Shown: one piece after another, positions 24,901 through 32,637 of the stretch
Layout: the number at the start of each line of letters is the position of its first letter
Numbering within the stretch: position 1 is the stretch's first letter
Assembly: GCA_018823325.1 (NCBI GenBank)
Contig: JAHJIJ010000002.1
Span: forward strand, 62,001 to 126,000
Source: Alphaproteobacteria bacterium
GTDB taxonomy: Bacteria; Pseudomonadota; Alphaproteobacteria; Sphingomonadales; Sphingomonadaceae
Reading direction: 5' to 3'
Length of the DNA: 64,000 nucleotides
Position numbers and translations under genes: made by a program
Notes under the pieces: model-generated
Told to the model about the DNA's origin: nothing
Seen by the model: only the letters and a program-made list of their open reading frames with translations
The model's database searches: none

Positions 24901-26277
24901 ATGGCCAGCGCACCCCGTTCGATCGACATCGCGACATTCATCAATGGCCGGAAGCTCGGCCCGTTCAATTACAAGCTGATCATCCTGTCCTGGCTGATCA
25001 CGGTGTTCGACGGGTTCGACATGATGCTGATCAGCTTCACCGCGCCCTGGATGCGCGATGATCTGGGGTTGTCCACCCATATGCTGGGCAATGTCTTCTC
25101 AGCCGGGCTGCTGGGCATGATGGTGGGCGGTTTCGCTTTTTCCTATATCGGTGACCGGATCGGGCGGCGGCAGACGATCATCTGGGCCGCCTTCGCTTTC
25201 GGCATCCTCACCGCCGCTACAGCGTTCGCGCAGACATATGAGCAATTGCTGATCCTGCGCTTTCTCGATGGCTTTGCCATCGGTGGCATGCTGCCGCTCG
25301 CCTGGGCGCTGAACATCGAATATGTGCCGGGCAAATATCGCTCGACCGTGGTGACCGTCATCATGGTCGGCTACAGCCTCGGATCATCGCTTGCCGGCCC
25401 GGTGACCGTGTGGTTGGCGCCCGATTACGGCTGGGAAGGCGTGTTCGTCTTCGGCGGGCTGGGGACGATCATCTGCGCGTTTGCTCTGCTGTTCTGGCTG
25501 CCGGAGTCCGTGCGCTTCCTGGCCAGCAAGAATCTCAAGCCCAATCTGATCGCGCATACGCTCAACAAGGTCGATCCGTCGCTCGGCGCCACGGCGCAGG
25601 ACCGCTTCCTGCTCAGCGACGAGAAGCAGGACACCAGCAACTTCACCGTCGGCAAGCTGTTCACCGGCGACCTCAAATGGCTGACGCCGCTGCTTTGGAT
25701 GGGCTATATTGCGAGCACGCTGGCCGTCTATTTCAAGGCCAATTGGGGGCCCATCGTCTATGAGGACCTCAATTTCTCGCGCGAGACGGCAGCCTATGTG
25801 TCATCGATCGGCGGGATGGCCGGCGCCGGGCTCGGCCTGCTGCTGATGCGCTTCACCGACGGCAGGGGGCCTTATGCCGTCGCGGTGTATCCGGCGCTCG
25901 CTTTCCCGATGCTTCTGCTGGTCGGTCTGGTCCCCATGGACCCGGCGGTCTTCCTTGTCGTGTCAGTGGCAGCGACCAGCTTCGTAGGCGGCGCTCATTT
26001 CGGCATTCTCTCCATCGCCGGCGTCTTCTACCCCTCCTCCATTCGCGCGAACGGCGCCGGTTGGGCCACCTCCATTGCCAAGGTTGGCGGTATCGCCGGT
26101 CCGATCATCGGGGCCTTCGTGCTGGCAAGCGGACTGCCGATCGTCCGCAGCTTCGCCATCCTCGCAATCTGCCCGGCCGTTCTGGCTCTGTGCGCCTTCG
26201 GCATCGGGGCCGTGGTGAAGCGCCGCAAGGCGCCCGCAGCCATGCCCGTCGCAGCCCAACCCGCGCCGGCCGAATGA
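24901..26277 (+). CDS. MFS transporter, aromatic acid:H+ symporter type
   Basis: A 458-residue, twelve-helix transporter. Diagnostic loops are FDGFDMMLISFTAPWMRDDLGL in helix 1, YIGDRIGRRQTIIWAAF after helix 2 (the MFS A-motif DRxGRR), FLDGFAIGGMLPLAWALNIEYVPGKYR, and LPESVRFLASKN before the central loop. This pattern is that of the AAHS family (PcaK, BenK, MhpT), which takes up hydroxylated aromatic acids. The substrate is not set by the sequence and no catabolic genes are close. GGAGAGGAAAG precedes the ATG at 24901; an in-frame ATG at 24862 is less likely. Confidence 0.88.
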   Translation: MASAPRSIDIATFINGRKLGPFNYKLIILSWLITVFDGFDMMLISFTAPWMRDDLGLSTHMLGNVFSAGLLGMMVGGFAFSYIGDRIGRRQTIIWAAFAFGILTAATAFAQTYEQLLILRFLDGFAIGGMLPLAWALNIEYVPGKYRSTVVTVIMVGYSLGSSLAGPVTVWLAPDYGWEGVFVFGGLGTIICAFALLFWLPESVRFLASKNLKPNLIAHTLNKVDPSLGATAQDRFLLSDEKQDTSNFTVGKLFTGDLKWLTPLLWMGYIASTLAVYFKANWGPIVYEDLNFSRETAAYVSSIGGMAGAGLGLLLMRFTDGRGPYAVAVYPALAFPMLLLVGLVPMDPAVFLVVSVAATSFVGGAHFGILSIAGVFYPSSIRANGAGWATSIAKVGGIAGPIIGAFVLASGLPIVRSFAILAICPAVLALCAFGIGAVVKRRKAPAAMPVAAQPAPAE

Positions 26278-26383
26278 GCGGCGGCGCGAGGGACTGAAAG
26301 CCGGGCTTGGCCGGCAAGGGGAAAACTTCGCTGGTCTCCGGAGCAAAGGCAGGCGATTAGCCGCTCAACACCCTTCCTTCCGG

Positions 26384-27112
26384 ATGACCGCAACGCCAGC
26401 ACAGCGACCCCAGATGACGAGACAGCTCCTCTTCCGTCCTATCCTTGCCGGCGCCCGGCTATTCCCGCGCCTGTTGGCGGTCATCGGTGCGACGGCGGGG
26501 ATCGGGCTGACAATCGTCCTGTGCCTTCAGTTTCCGATTTCTTCTGCCGACCTCCCCATCATCGTCGCGCCGATCGGTGCCTCGGCGGTGCTGGTTTTTG
26601 CCGTGCCGACCAGCCCGCTCGCCCAGCCATGGCCGGTGGTCGGCGGCAACATCTTGTCGGCGCTGGTCGGCGTGGCGGCAGCGCAATGGATTCCGCAGAT
26701 GGCGCTGGCCGCCGGTGTGGCAGTGGGCGGCGCGATCCTCGTCATGTCGCTCTGCCGCTGCCTGCATCCGCCCGGTGGCGCGGCTGCGCTGACCGCCGTG
26801 ATCGGCAGCCAGAGCATCCATGAGGCCGGCTATGCCTTCGCCTTTGCGCCGGTGGGCCTCAATTCCATCGCGCTGGTTTCGCTCGCCATGTTCTTCCACC
26901 GGATGACCGGACACAGCTACCCGCATGAGCCTGCTGCGCCGGCGAACCAGATCGACCGGATGCGCAAAGCCTCCGGCCTGCACAGTGAGGATATCGACAA
27001 GGCGCTGGAGGATATGGGCGAGAGCTTCGATATCAGCCGGGACGATCTTGACCTGCTGCTTTCCCGCGCGGAACTGCACGCCCTTGCCCGCCGCGCGCCG
27101 GCGCAAAGGTGA
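26384..27112 (+). CDS. HPP family membrane protein
   Basis: A 242-residue protein with four to five membrane helices. The signature LHPPGGAAALTAVIGS lies near residue 130, after VVAPIGASAVLVFAVPTSPLAQPWPVVGGN. HPP proteins are integral membrane proteins; plant relatives transport nitrite, bacterial roles are unclear. Many bacterial homologues carry CBS domains at the C-terminus. Here only a linker-like end (SEDIDKALEDMGESFDIS, then RDDLDLLLSRAELHAL) remains, with no CBS domain. The Met at 26414 is another possible start. It stands 100 bases after the MFS gene and before rplK. Confidence 0.85.
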   Translation: MTATPAQRPQMTRQLLFRPILAGARLFPRLLAVIGATAGIGLTIVLCLQFPISSADLPIIVAPIGASAVLVFAVPTSPLAQPWPVVGGNILSALVGVAAAQWIPQMALAAGVAVGGAILVMSLCRCLHPPGGAAALTAVIGSQSIHEAGYAFAFAPVGLNSIALVSLAMFFHRMTGHSYPHEPAAPANQIDRMRKASGLHSEDIDKALEDMGESFDISRDDLDLLLSRAELHALARRAPAQR

Positions 27113-27127
27113 ATCGGAAGACGGCTC

Positions 27128-27156
27128 TTCCCTTTTGCCCCGCTCGCCGCTATAGG
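27128..27156 (+). promoter_or_regulatory. Candidate rplK promoter
   Basis: TTCCCT (27128-27133), 17 bases, TATAGG (27151-27156). The -35 is imperfect; the -10 and spacing match the common layout in this window. It would leave a 5' leader of about 125 bases, room for the L1 autoregulation site known in other bacteria. Confidence 0.35.
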
Positions 27157-27289
27157 CGCGCCCTTCCGGAAGGTCTTTGAGGCCCGATGGAAGCCCATTG
27201 CGGGAGGATGCACCTTCGGGTCGTCTGTTTGACCGCTAAGCTTGAACCGGGCGGCGCCGACTGGCCCCGCCTTCTACAGAGTGAGTTAA

Positions 27290-27721
27290 ATGGCCAAGAA
27301 AATCACGGGCTATATCAAGCTCCAGGTGCCCGCTGGAGCCGCCAACCCCTCGCCGCCGATCGGCCCTGCACTGGGTCAGCGCGGCGTGAACATCATGGAA
27401 TTCTGCAAGGCGTTCAACGCGGCGACCGAGAAGGAGCAGAAGGGTACGCCCCTGCCCACGATCATCACCGTTTACGCCGATCGCAGCTTCTCCTTCATCA
27501 CCAAGAAGCCGCCGGCAACCTATCTCATCAAGCAGGCCGTGAACCTCAAGTCCGGCTCCAAGGAGCCCGGCAAGGTTTCCGCCGGCAAGATCACGCGTGC
27601 CCAGCTCGCCGAGATCGCCGAAGCGAAGATGGCCGACCTCAATGCCAACGACATCGAGGCCGCGACGAAGATCATCGAAGGCAGCGCCCGCGCGATGGGC
27701 CTGACCGTGGTGGAGGGCTAA
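27290..27721 (+). CDS. rplK: 50S ribosomal protein L11
   Basis: A 143-residue L11 that starts [20 protein letters not shown] after Met. It has [20 protein letters not shown] (flexible N-terminal part that contacts the GTPase-associated centre) and ends with [20 protein letters not shown]. It is part of the L11 stalk base where EF-G and RelA act. The ribosome site is weak (GTGAGTTAA before ATG). Downstream rplA follows by 4 bases, so both are cotranscribed. Confidence 0.98.
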   Translation: MAKKITGYIKLQVPAGAANPSPPIGPALGQRGVNIMEFCKAFNAATEKEQKGTPLPTIITVYADRSFSFITKKPPATYLIKQAVNLKSGSKEPGKVSAGKITRAQLAEIAEAKMADLNANDIEAATKIIEGSARAMGLTVVEG

Positions 27722-27725
27722 GAAC

Positions 27726-28424
27726 ATGGCAAAGCTGACAAAGAAGGCCAAGGCTCTGGCCGCCGCGATCGACCGTGACAAGCTGCACGGCGTCGATGAA
27801 GCGATTGCGCTGATCAAGAAGAATGCCACCGCCAAGTTCGACGAGACCGTTGAAGTTGCGATGAACCTGGGCGTTGACCCCCGTCATGCCGACCAGATGG
27901 TCCGTGGCGTCGTCACGCTTCCGGCCGGCACCGGCAAGGACGTGCGCGTTGCCGTCTTCGCCCGCGCCGACAAGGCCGATGCTGCCAAGGCAGCCGGCGC
28001 CGAGATCGTGGGTGCCGAGGATCTTCTGGAGCACATCCAGAACGGAAATTTCGACTTCGACCGCGTGATCGCGACCCCGGACATGATGGGCCTCGTTGGC
28101 CGTCTCGGCAAGGTGCTCGGCCCCAAGGGCATGATGCCGAACCCGAAGCTCGGCACCGTGACCCCGAACGTGGCGGAAGCCGTGAAGGCAGCCAAGGGCG
28201 GCCAGATCGAGTTCCGCGTCGAGAAAGCCGGTATCATTCACGCCGGCCTGGGCAAGGCCAGCTTCACCGAAGCTGATCTGCGCAAGAACTTCGATGCGTT
28301 CGTGGACGCGATCGTCAAGGCGAAGCCCTCGGGCTCCAAGGGCAAATATGTCCGCAAGATCGCCCTCTCCTCCTCGATGGGGCCGGGCGTGAAGGTCGAC
28401 GTGGCGGAAGTCGCCAGCGCCTGA
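27726..28424 (+). CDS. rplA: 50S ribosomal protein L1
   Basis: A 232-residue L1 with the family signature [21 protein letters not shown] near residue 120-140 and [19 protein letters not shown] after it. L1 forms the mobile stalk at the E-site and in other bacteria represses its own operon by binding the mRNA. It is preceded by AAGAAC 4-9 bases after rplK. A terminator follows, so rplKA is a two-gene unit, separate from rplJL. Confidence 0.98.
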   Translation: MAKLTKKAKALAAAIDRDKLHGVDEAIALIKKNATAKFDETVEVAMNLGVDPRHADQMVRGVVTLPAGTGKDVRVAVFARADKADAAKAAGAEIVGAEDLLEHIQNGNFDFDRVIATPDMMGLVGRLGKVLGPKGMMPNPKLGTVTPNVAEAVKAAKGGQIEFRVEKAGIIHAGLGKASFTEADLRKNFDAFVDAIVKAKPSGSKGKYVRKIALSSSMGPGVKVDVAEVASA

Positions 28425-28444
28425 TCTTGTCGAACAAGGAAAAC

Positions 28445-28478
28445 GCCCCGCCCGGTAATGACCGCGGCGGGGCTTTTT
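28445..28478 (+). terminator. Intrinsic terminator after rplA
   Basis: GCCCCGCC (28445-28452) and GGCGGGGC (28466-28473) pair in an eight-base stem followed by TTTTT, 20 bases after the rplA stop. Confidence 0.9.
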
Positions 28479-28516
28479 CGTATCAGGCAACTATGCTTTT
28501 ACTTTCCGGGGTATTG

Positions 28517-28542
28517 GGAACTCATCCCGTAAATCGGCTGTT
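28517..28542 (+). promoter_or_regulatory. Possible EcfG (general stress) promoter
   Basis: GGAAC (28517-28521), 17 bases, TGTT (28539-28542). The alphaproteobacterial EcfG consensus is GGAAC-N16/17-CGTT, so one base differs in the -10. It stands 70 bases before the GTG start of the next gene. Confidence 0.3.
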
Positions 28543-28611
28543 AACCCTGCGGTGGCATTGCTTGGCGAGGCACGCGACGGTAATATTTCAGCCAGAAACA
28601 GGGAATGTGCG

Positions 28612-29634
28612 GTGAAGAAGCGACATCCGACCGCCGAACAGGACGCTTACGACCGGGCGTCGAAGCAGCTCAACCTGGCGGTTCGACTGCTTGGCTTCTG
28701 GATTGCGATTGTAAGCCTTTTCTTCCTTTTTCAAGCGCTTGATTATCGCGGTCTGATCGCGCGTCTGGCGGAATGGCAGTTTCTTCATTTCGATCGCTAT
28801 TGGCCGACACTGACCTTCGTCGCGGTCACGGCGCTCTTCTCCGCGCCACTGATTGCCGCCGTCTGGCTGCTGCGCGTCCGCCAGCGGCGCACCGAGTCCT
28901 TCGGCCCCGCCCGGCAGGACGATCTGCGCATCGTCAAAGGCCGGCTCGCGCGCCTTCAGGGTTTCTTTGCGGGCATCTGCGTCGGCAGCCTGCTGGCCGC
29001 CGTCATCATCCTGATCCTGCGCCTGCAGCTTCCGTCTGACGAGGGCACGCCCCGGAGCATCGTCGTCGGCTCGCCCGATGCGATTGCGCCGGTGGAAGGC
29101 CGCGCCGTGATCACCGGCAGCATCGACCTGCGCGAAACGGCGCAGTTCAACGAGGACCTGCTGCTGGTCAAGCGCTCGCTCTATTTCGCGCCGGTTCGGT
29201 CCGGCCCGGATGACACGTCGCCCCTGCGCTACTTCGTCGAAGTGCGCCGGAACGACGTCCCCGAGGGCTTCCACCCGATCGAGTTCCCCAAGGATGAAGA
29301 ACTGGTGCGCGTCTGGCGTTTCCGCCTCTCGCATCTGGTATTTACCCCTTATCTCGACGGCATCCTGCGCCGGGAGGCCCTGCCCGGGGAAATCGTCAAC
29401 CTCTATCGCCATGCCGGCTATGAGGTGGAAGACGACAATTTCGTGCTGTTCAGCGATCTCGACAAGCTGACCTGGCGCTACAATGTCCTCGCCGCCGAGT
29501 TCGGCATTTCCGCGCTGATTTCCGCCATTGCGGCATTTATCTTTGGCCGCCGCCGCCGCCGCGTGAAGCAACGCCTCGAGGAAGAAATGGAAGCCTCGCG
29601 CGTGGCCGAAGCGACCCCAGCGCCCGCAGCCTGA
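28612..29634 (+). CDS. Membrane protein of unknown function
   Basis: About 340 residues from the GTG at 28612, which follows AGGGA by seven bases. A membrane helix near residue 25-45 (LLGFWIAIVSLFFLFQAL) is followed by helices near 62-90 and 115-135, then a soluble region of about 170 residues, and a last helix near 295 (EFGISALISAIAAFIFG) with a basic end, FGRRRRRVKQ. The soluble part (SIDLRETAQFNEDLLLVKRS, VFTPYLDGILRREALPGE) is probably periplasmic. No family was recognised. It stands alone between rplA and an aspartic protease gene, possibly behind an EcfG promoter. Confidence 0.7.
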   Translation: MKKRHPTAEQDAYDRASKQLNLAVRLLGFWIAIVSLFFLFQALDYRGLIARLAEWQFLHFDRYWPTLTFVAVTALFSAPLIAAVWLLRVRQRRTESFGPARQDDLRIVKGRLARLQGFFAGICVGSLLAAVIILILRLQLPSDEGTPRSIVVGSPDAIAPVEGRAVITGSIDLRETAQFNEDLLLVKRSLYFAPVRSGPDDTSPLRYFVEVRRNDVPEGFHPIEFPKDEELVRVWRFRLSHLVFTPYLDGILRREALPGEIVNLYRHAGYEVEDDNFVLFSDLDKLTWRYNVLAAEFGISALISAIAAFIFGRRRRRVKQRLEEEMEASRVAEATPAPAA

Positions 29635-29729
29635 TCGCGCTCAAGCGACCGAATTTCAGTTCGTCGATTAATGCGCCGCTAACCCAATCTCGCAACGCCT
29701 TCTTGGTGGAGGTTGAGCGATGATAAGGC

Positions 29730-30257
29730 ATGTTCGGTCTCCATCTCGAATTCGGCAGCATCATGGCAGCGACGGCATCCATCGCTGTCGCGCTCAGCAC
29801 GCCGTTTTCCGATGACCGCAACCACCAAAAGGAAGCAGCGGCGCACATCGCCGTTCCCGAAAGCATTTCAGCTGACCAGTCAGGCATCACGCTGCCTGCC
29901 AGCACCGTTCAGCGCCACAGCGATGGGCTATTCTACGTCGAGGCGCAGGCCAATGGCCATTCGATCCGCTTCATCGTGGATACCGGCGCCACGGTCGTCG
30001 TGCTCAACCGTGCCGATGCCGCCAAGCTCGGCCTGGCCTATGAAAGCCTGCCGGGCCGCGCCAGCATGCGCACGGTGAGCGGATCATCGGACATGCGCTG
30101 GGCGAAAATCGAACGTATGGAAATGGCCGGCAAGCAGATCGAGGGCATCAGTGCCGCTGTGATCGATGGCGCCCTGCCCGTCTCGCTGATGGGCCAGAAT
30201 GCCCTGGAGCAGCTGGGCACGGTCACGCTGCGCGGCGACACGCTCACGATCCAGTGA
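29730..30257 (+). CDS. Retropepsin-like aspartic protease (TIGR02281-type)
   Basis: A 175-residue protein with a single membrane-type N-terminus (FGSIMAATASIAVALS) and a clan AA protease domain. The active-site motif is FIVDTGATVVVLNRADAAKLGL near residue 80-100. The matching second region is ISAAVIDGALPVSLMGQNAL, with the usual hydrophobic-hydrophobic-G before the C-terminus. One motif per chain means it works as a dimer, as in retropepsins and SpoIIGA-like enzymes. The target is unknown. The start is uncertain (ATG at 29730 or 29763); GGAGG lies 18 bases upstream of the first. Confidence 0.82.
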   Translation: MFGLHLEFGSIMAATASIAVALSTPFSDDRNHQKEAAAHIAVPESISADQSGITLPASTVQRHSDGLFYVEAQANGHSIRFIVDTGATVVVLNRADAAKLGLAYESLPGRASMRTVSGSSDMRWAKIERMEMAGKQIEGISAAVIDGALPVSLMGQNALEQLGTVTLRGDTLTIQ

Positions 30258-30300
30258 GCGCCCGAGACAGTCAGAACCTCTCCAACATCGGCCGAAAAAG

Positions 30301-30332
30301 AAAAGGCCGGTCCCCCCGGACCGGCCCTTTCA
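30301..30332. terminator. Bidirectional terminator
   Basis: GGCCGGTCC (30305-30313) and GGACCGGCC (30318-30326) form a nine-pair stem with a C4 loop. An A tract lies to the left and TTT to the right, so it can stop both the protease gene and the convergent PEP-CTERM gene. Confidence 0.85.
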
Positions 30333-30352
30333 GCGGGAAACTGTTTTCCTGA

Positions 30353-31006
30353 TCAGCCGTAAGTGACGCTGACCTGCACCCGGCGACGGCGCAGCGACGC
30401 ACCGACCATGCCGAAACCCGCGATCATCAGCGCCCAGGTGGACGGCTCAGGCACCGCGCCGAAAACCGGCGGCACGAAATCGGGCAAGGGAATGGGGATG
30501 CCGGGGATGAACCCGCCGCCACCACCACCGCCTACCGAAGGCGGGGTAAAGGCTGCCGGCGTCGGCGTCAGGCCGGGCTGCGAAATGACCAGAGGTCCAC
30601 CCATGCCAGGCGTGAACGGGGCATCCTGCGGCGCAGCGAAGAACGCGGCCGGCTCAACCAGCGGCTTGGGCTTTTGAACGAGCGGGCTGCTGCCCTTGCT
30701 GCGTTCGCGGGCCGGGCCGCAATCGGCGCGATTGACGAGCTGCGTCAGATCGCCCGAAGCATTGGTGAAGGTCGGCGAACAGCCATCGTGCAGATAGCCC
30801 ATGATCGCAGAGCGCAGAGAGGTCTGCTCCGGCTCGGGAATGGCGGCGAATGCCGAAGGAAATTCCGGAATCGTGAACATCCGCCGCTCATTGTGCGGAG
30901 CGGCCGCAATCAGCGCGCTTGCAACTACGGCAAGACCGATCAGGGCACGATGCCGGTCTTTTTCCCGGCGGGCCCAGCGGAGCGAATCTGACGACAAGCT
31001 GTTCAT
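30353..31006 (-). CDS. PEP-CTERM sorting-domain protein
   Basis: A 217-residue secreted protein. The N-terminal part has a membrane segment near residue 22-36 (ALIGLAVVASALIAAA), then a region with two cysteines (HDGCSPTFTNAS, NRADCGPARERSKG), then a proline- and glycine-rich spacer with a run of seven glycines. The C-terminus is VPEPSTWALMIAGFGMVG followed by ASLRRRR: the PEP-x-x-W-A sorting signal, a helix and a basic end. Such proteins are handled by EpsH-like exosortases and belong to the extracellular matrix. The exosortase is not in this window. The body has no known domain. Four TTAA motifs lie upstream. Confidence 0.85.
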   Translation of the reverse strand: MNSLSSDSLRWARREKDRHRALIGLAVVASALIAAAPHNERRMFTIPEFPSAFAAIPEPEQTSLRSAIMGYLHDGCSPTFTNASGDLTQLVNRADCGPARERSKGSSPLVQKPKPLVEPAAFFAAPQDAPFTPGMGGPLVISQPGLTPTPAAFTPPSVGGGGGGGFIPGIPIPLPDFVPPVFGAVPEPSTWALMIAGFGMVGASLRRRRVQVSVTYG

Positions 31007-31037
31007 GAGCCATCTGCTATACCCCCGCCGAAAACAA

Positions 31038-31099
31038 TTAAAGCGGCTTAACCTTCTTTTCCCACAGCTTAACCATTTTTTCAGAGCTCAGTTGGTTAA
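31038..31099. promoter_or_regulatory. Cluster of TTAA motifs upstream of PEP-CTERM gene
   Basis: TTAA occurs at 31038-31041, 31048-31051, 31069-31072 (as TTAACCAT) and 31096-31099 in a GC-rich genome. The stretch is the likely control region of the leftward PEP-CTERM gene. TTAACCAT resembles a CtrA half-site, but the canonical TTAA-N7-TTAA spacing is not met (6 bases between the first two). Confidence 0.3.
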
Positions 31100-31186
31100 C
31101 GTGTCTGGGCTGCAACGCCGCTCACACCGCCCGTTCGGCCAGCCTGCCCCTGTTGCGCCCATTCATCGCAGCGAACAGGAAAAGGC

Positions 31187-31215
31187 TTGCTTTTCCTCGC
31201 CCCCACGCCTAACGG
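31187..31215 (+). promoter_or_regulatory. Candidate rplJL promoter
   Basis: TTGCTT (31187-31192), 17 bases, TAACGG (31210-31215). It lies just before the L10 leader structure and matches the promoter form seen before tRNA-Trp and rpsB. The mRNA leader would be about 275 bases. Confidence 0.5.
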
Positions 31216-31244
31216 ACCCTCGCTCATCGGGATCCGTCCCGGTG

Positions 31245-31304
31245 CACCGTCCGAGACAGCTGGTGATGGGGTCTGCCCATCTTAATCTCCAGCCGAGACG
31301 GGGA
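31245..31304 (+). ncRNA. L10 leader (ribosomal protein autoregulatory mRNA element)
   Basis: CCGTC (31247-31251) pairs with GACGG (31297-31301), GCTGG (31259-31263) with CCAGC (31289-31293), and ATGGG (31266-31270) with CCCAT (31276-31280). The internal TGA opposite TTAAT resembles the kink-turn of known L10 leaders, where the L10(L12)4 complex binds and represses translation of rplJL. The place, in the long leader before rplJ, agrees. Confidence 0.75.
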
Positions 31305-31496
31305 AAAGTTCTTGCCGGAAGGCGCCCCGCTCCATTGCGCGGCTCAATCCGGGTCTGTCCGTGCCGCTATCGGCGCTGGACCAGTCAACCCTTCCCCTCG
31401 GACTAATACGCCGCATGCGGCCCACCTCGGGTCGTGCGCGGCATTCTGTGTGAACGCGGCCGGGCCTGTTCGGGCCTTGCCGCAGAGGAGAATGGC

Positions 31497-32012
31497 ATGG
31501 ATCGCAATGAAAAGACCGAGGTCGTTTCCGCGCTTCACGAATCTCTGAAGGAAATGGGCGTGGTCGTCGTGACCCGCAATCTGGGCATGAGCGTCGCTCA
31601 GTCCACCCAGCTCCGTCAGAAGATGCGCGAAGCCGGTGCGACCTACAAGGTAACGAAGAACCGCCTTGCCAAGATCGCCATCAAGGACACCGATTATGCC
31701 AGCATCGAAGAGATGCTGGTTGGTCCGGTGGGCCTGGCGACGTCTTCCGATCCGGTTGCGGCTGCAAAGGTCGCGATCGATTTCGCCAAGACGAACGACA
31801 AGCTGGAGATCATTGGCGGCGCCATGGGCACTACGCTCCTGGACGCCAACGGGATCAAGGCGCTGGCTTCGATGCCGTCGCTTGACCAGATGCGTGCAAC
31901 GCTGATCGGCCTCATTCAGGCCCCGGCGACCAAGCTCGCAGTCGTCACCAAGGAACCGGCCGCGCAGCTCGCGCGCGTCTTCAACGCTTATGCCACCAAG
32001 GAAGCTGCCTGA
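31497..32012 (+). CDS. rplJ: 50S ribosomal protein L10
   Basis: A 171-residue L10. It opens MDRNEKTEVVSALHESLKEM and has VVVTRNLGMSVAQSTQLRQKMREAGATYKVTKNRL, the RNA-binding part, then LVGPVGLATS and a C-terminal helix (EPAAQLARVFNAYATK) that holds L7/L12 dimers. The ATG at 31497 follows GAGGAGAATGGC. The frame is open upstream to 31434 but the L10 N-terminus starts here. It is cotranscribed with rplL after an L10 leader. Confidence 0.98.
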   Translation: MDRNEKTEVVSALHESLKEMGVVVVTRNLGMSVAQSTQLRQKMREAGATYKVTKNRLAKIAIKDTDYASIEEMLVGPVGLATSSDPVAAAKVAIDFAKTNDKLEIIGGAMGTTLLDANGIKALASMPSLDQMRATLIGLIQAPATKLAVVTKEPAAQLARVFNAYATKEAA

Positions 32013-32095
32013 TCTTTCAGGCCGTTCCCCGGCAAACAGTTGCAACCAATTGACTTGGGCCAGACCCGGCCCCGCTAGAAAATGGAGTGAATAAC

Positions 32096-32479
32096 ATGGC
32101 TGATATCAACTCGCTCGTCGACCAGCTCTCCGCGCTGACCGTTCTCGAAGCTGCTGAGCTTTCCAAGGCTCTCGAAGAGAAGTGGGGCGTTTCCGCTGCT
32201 GCTGCCGTCGCCGTCGCTGGCCCGGCTGCCGGTGGTGCCGGTGGCGATGCGCCCGCCGCTGAAGAGAAGACCGAATTCGACGTCATTCTCGTCAACGACG
32301 GTGGCAAGAAGATCAACGTCATCAAGGAAGTCCGCGCGATCACGCAGCTCGGCCTGACCGAAGCCAAGGCGCTCGTCGAAGGCGCGCCGAAGGCTGTGAA
32401 GGAAGGCGTCAACAAGGCGGAAGCCGAAGAGCTGAAGAAGAAGCTCGAGGAAGCCGGCGCGACCGTCGAAATCAAGTAA
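32096..32479 (+). CDS. rplL: 50S ribosomal protein L7/L12
   Basis: A 127-residue stalk protein. The N-terminal dimerisation part ([27 protein letters not shown]) is joined by an Ala/Gly hinge ([20 protein letters not shown]) to the C-terminal domain ([40 protein letters not shown]). It recruits translation factors. The start ATG at 32096 follows TGGAG; a GTG three codons earlier is less likely. A terminator ends rplJL, and rpoB is 3.3 kb away, unlike the usual rplL-rpoB arrangement. Confidence 0.98.
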   Translation: MADINSLVDQLSALTVLEAAELSKALEEKWGVSAAAAVAVAGPAAGGAGGDAPAAEEKTEFDVILVNDGGKKINVIKEVRAITQLGLTEAKALVEGAPKAVKEGVNKAEAEELKKKLEEAGATVEIK

Positions 32480-32524
32480 GCCATACAGGACGGGGACGGC
32501 CAGACCGTTCCCGCCCGGCTATTC

Positions 32525-32559
32525 AGAAGCGCGTCCGGAGCGATCCGGGCGCGCTTCTT
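32525..32559 (+). terminator. Intrinsic terminator after rplL
   Basis: AGAAGCGCG...CCGG and CCGG...CGCGCTTCT make a long stem (32525-32558) with a short AGCGAT loop and a TTCTTGTTT end, 46 bases after the rplL stop. Confidence 0.8.
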
Positions 32560-32637
32560 GTTTGTCCGCTATGATTTCTGGCTTGCGAGGGAGCTGCCCG
32601 AACGTGGGCGCTTCGCGATGAGCGCGCAGGCGGCTGC

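Noticed and set aside
30522-30545. Run of GGN codons as a frameshift site in the PEP-CTERM gene
   Set aside because: The frame is kept on both sides and a glycine spacer is normal for these proteins.
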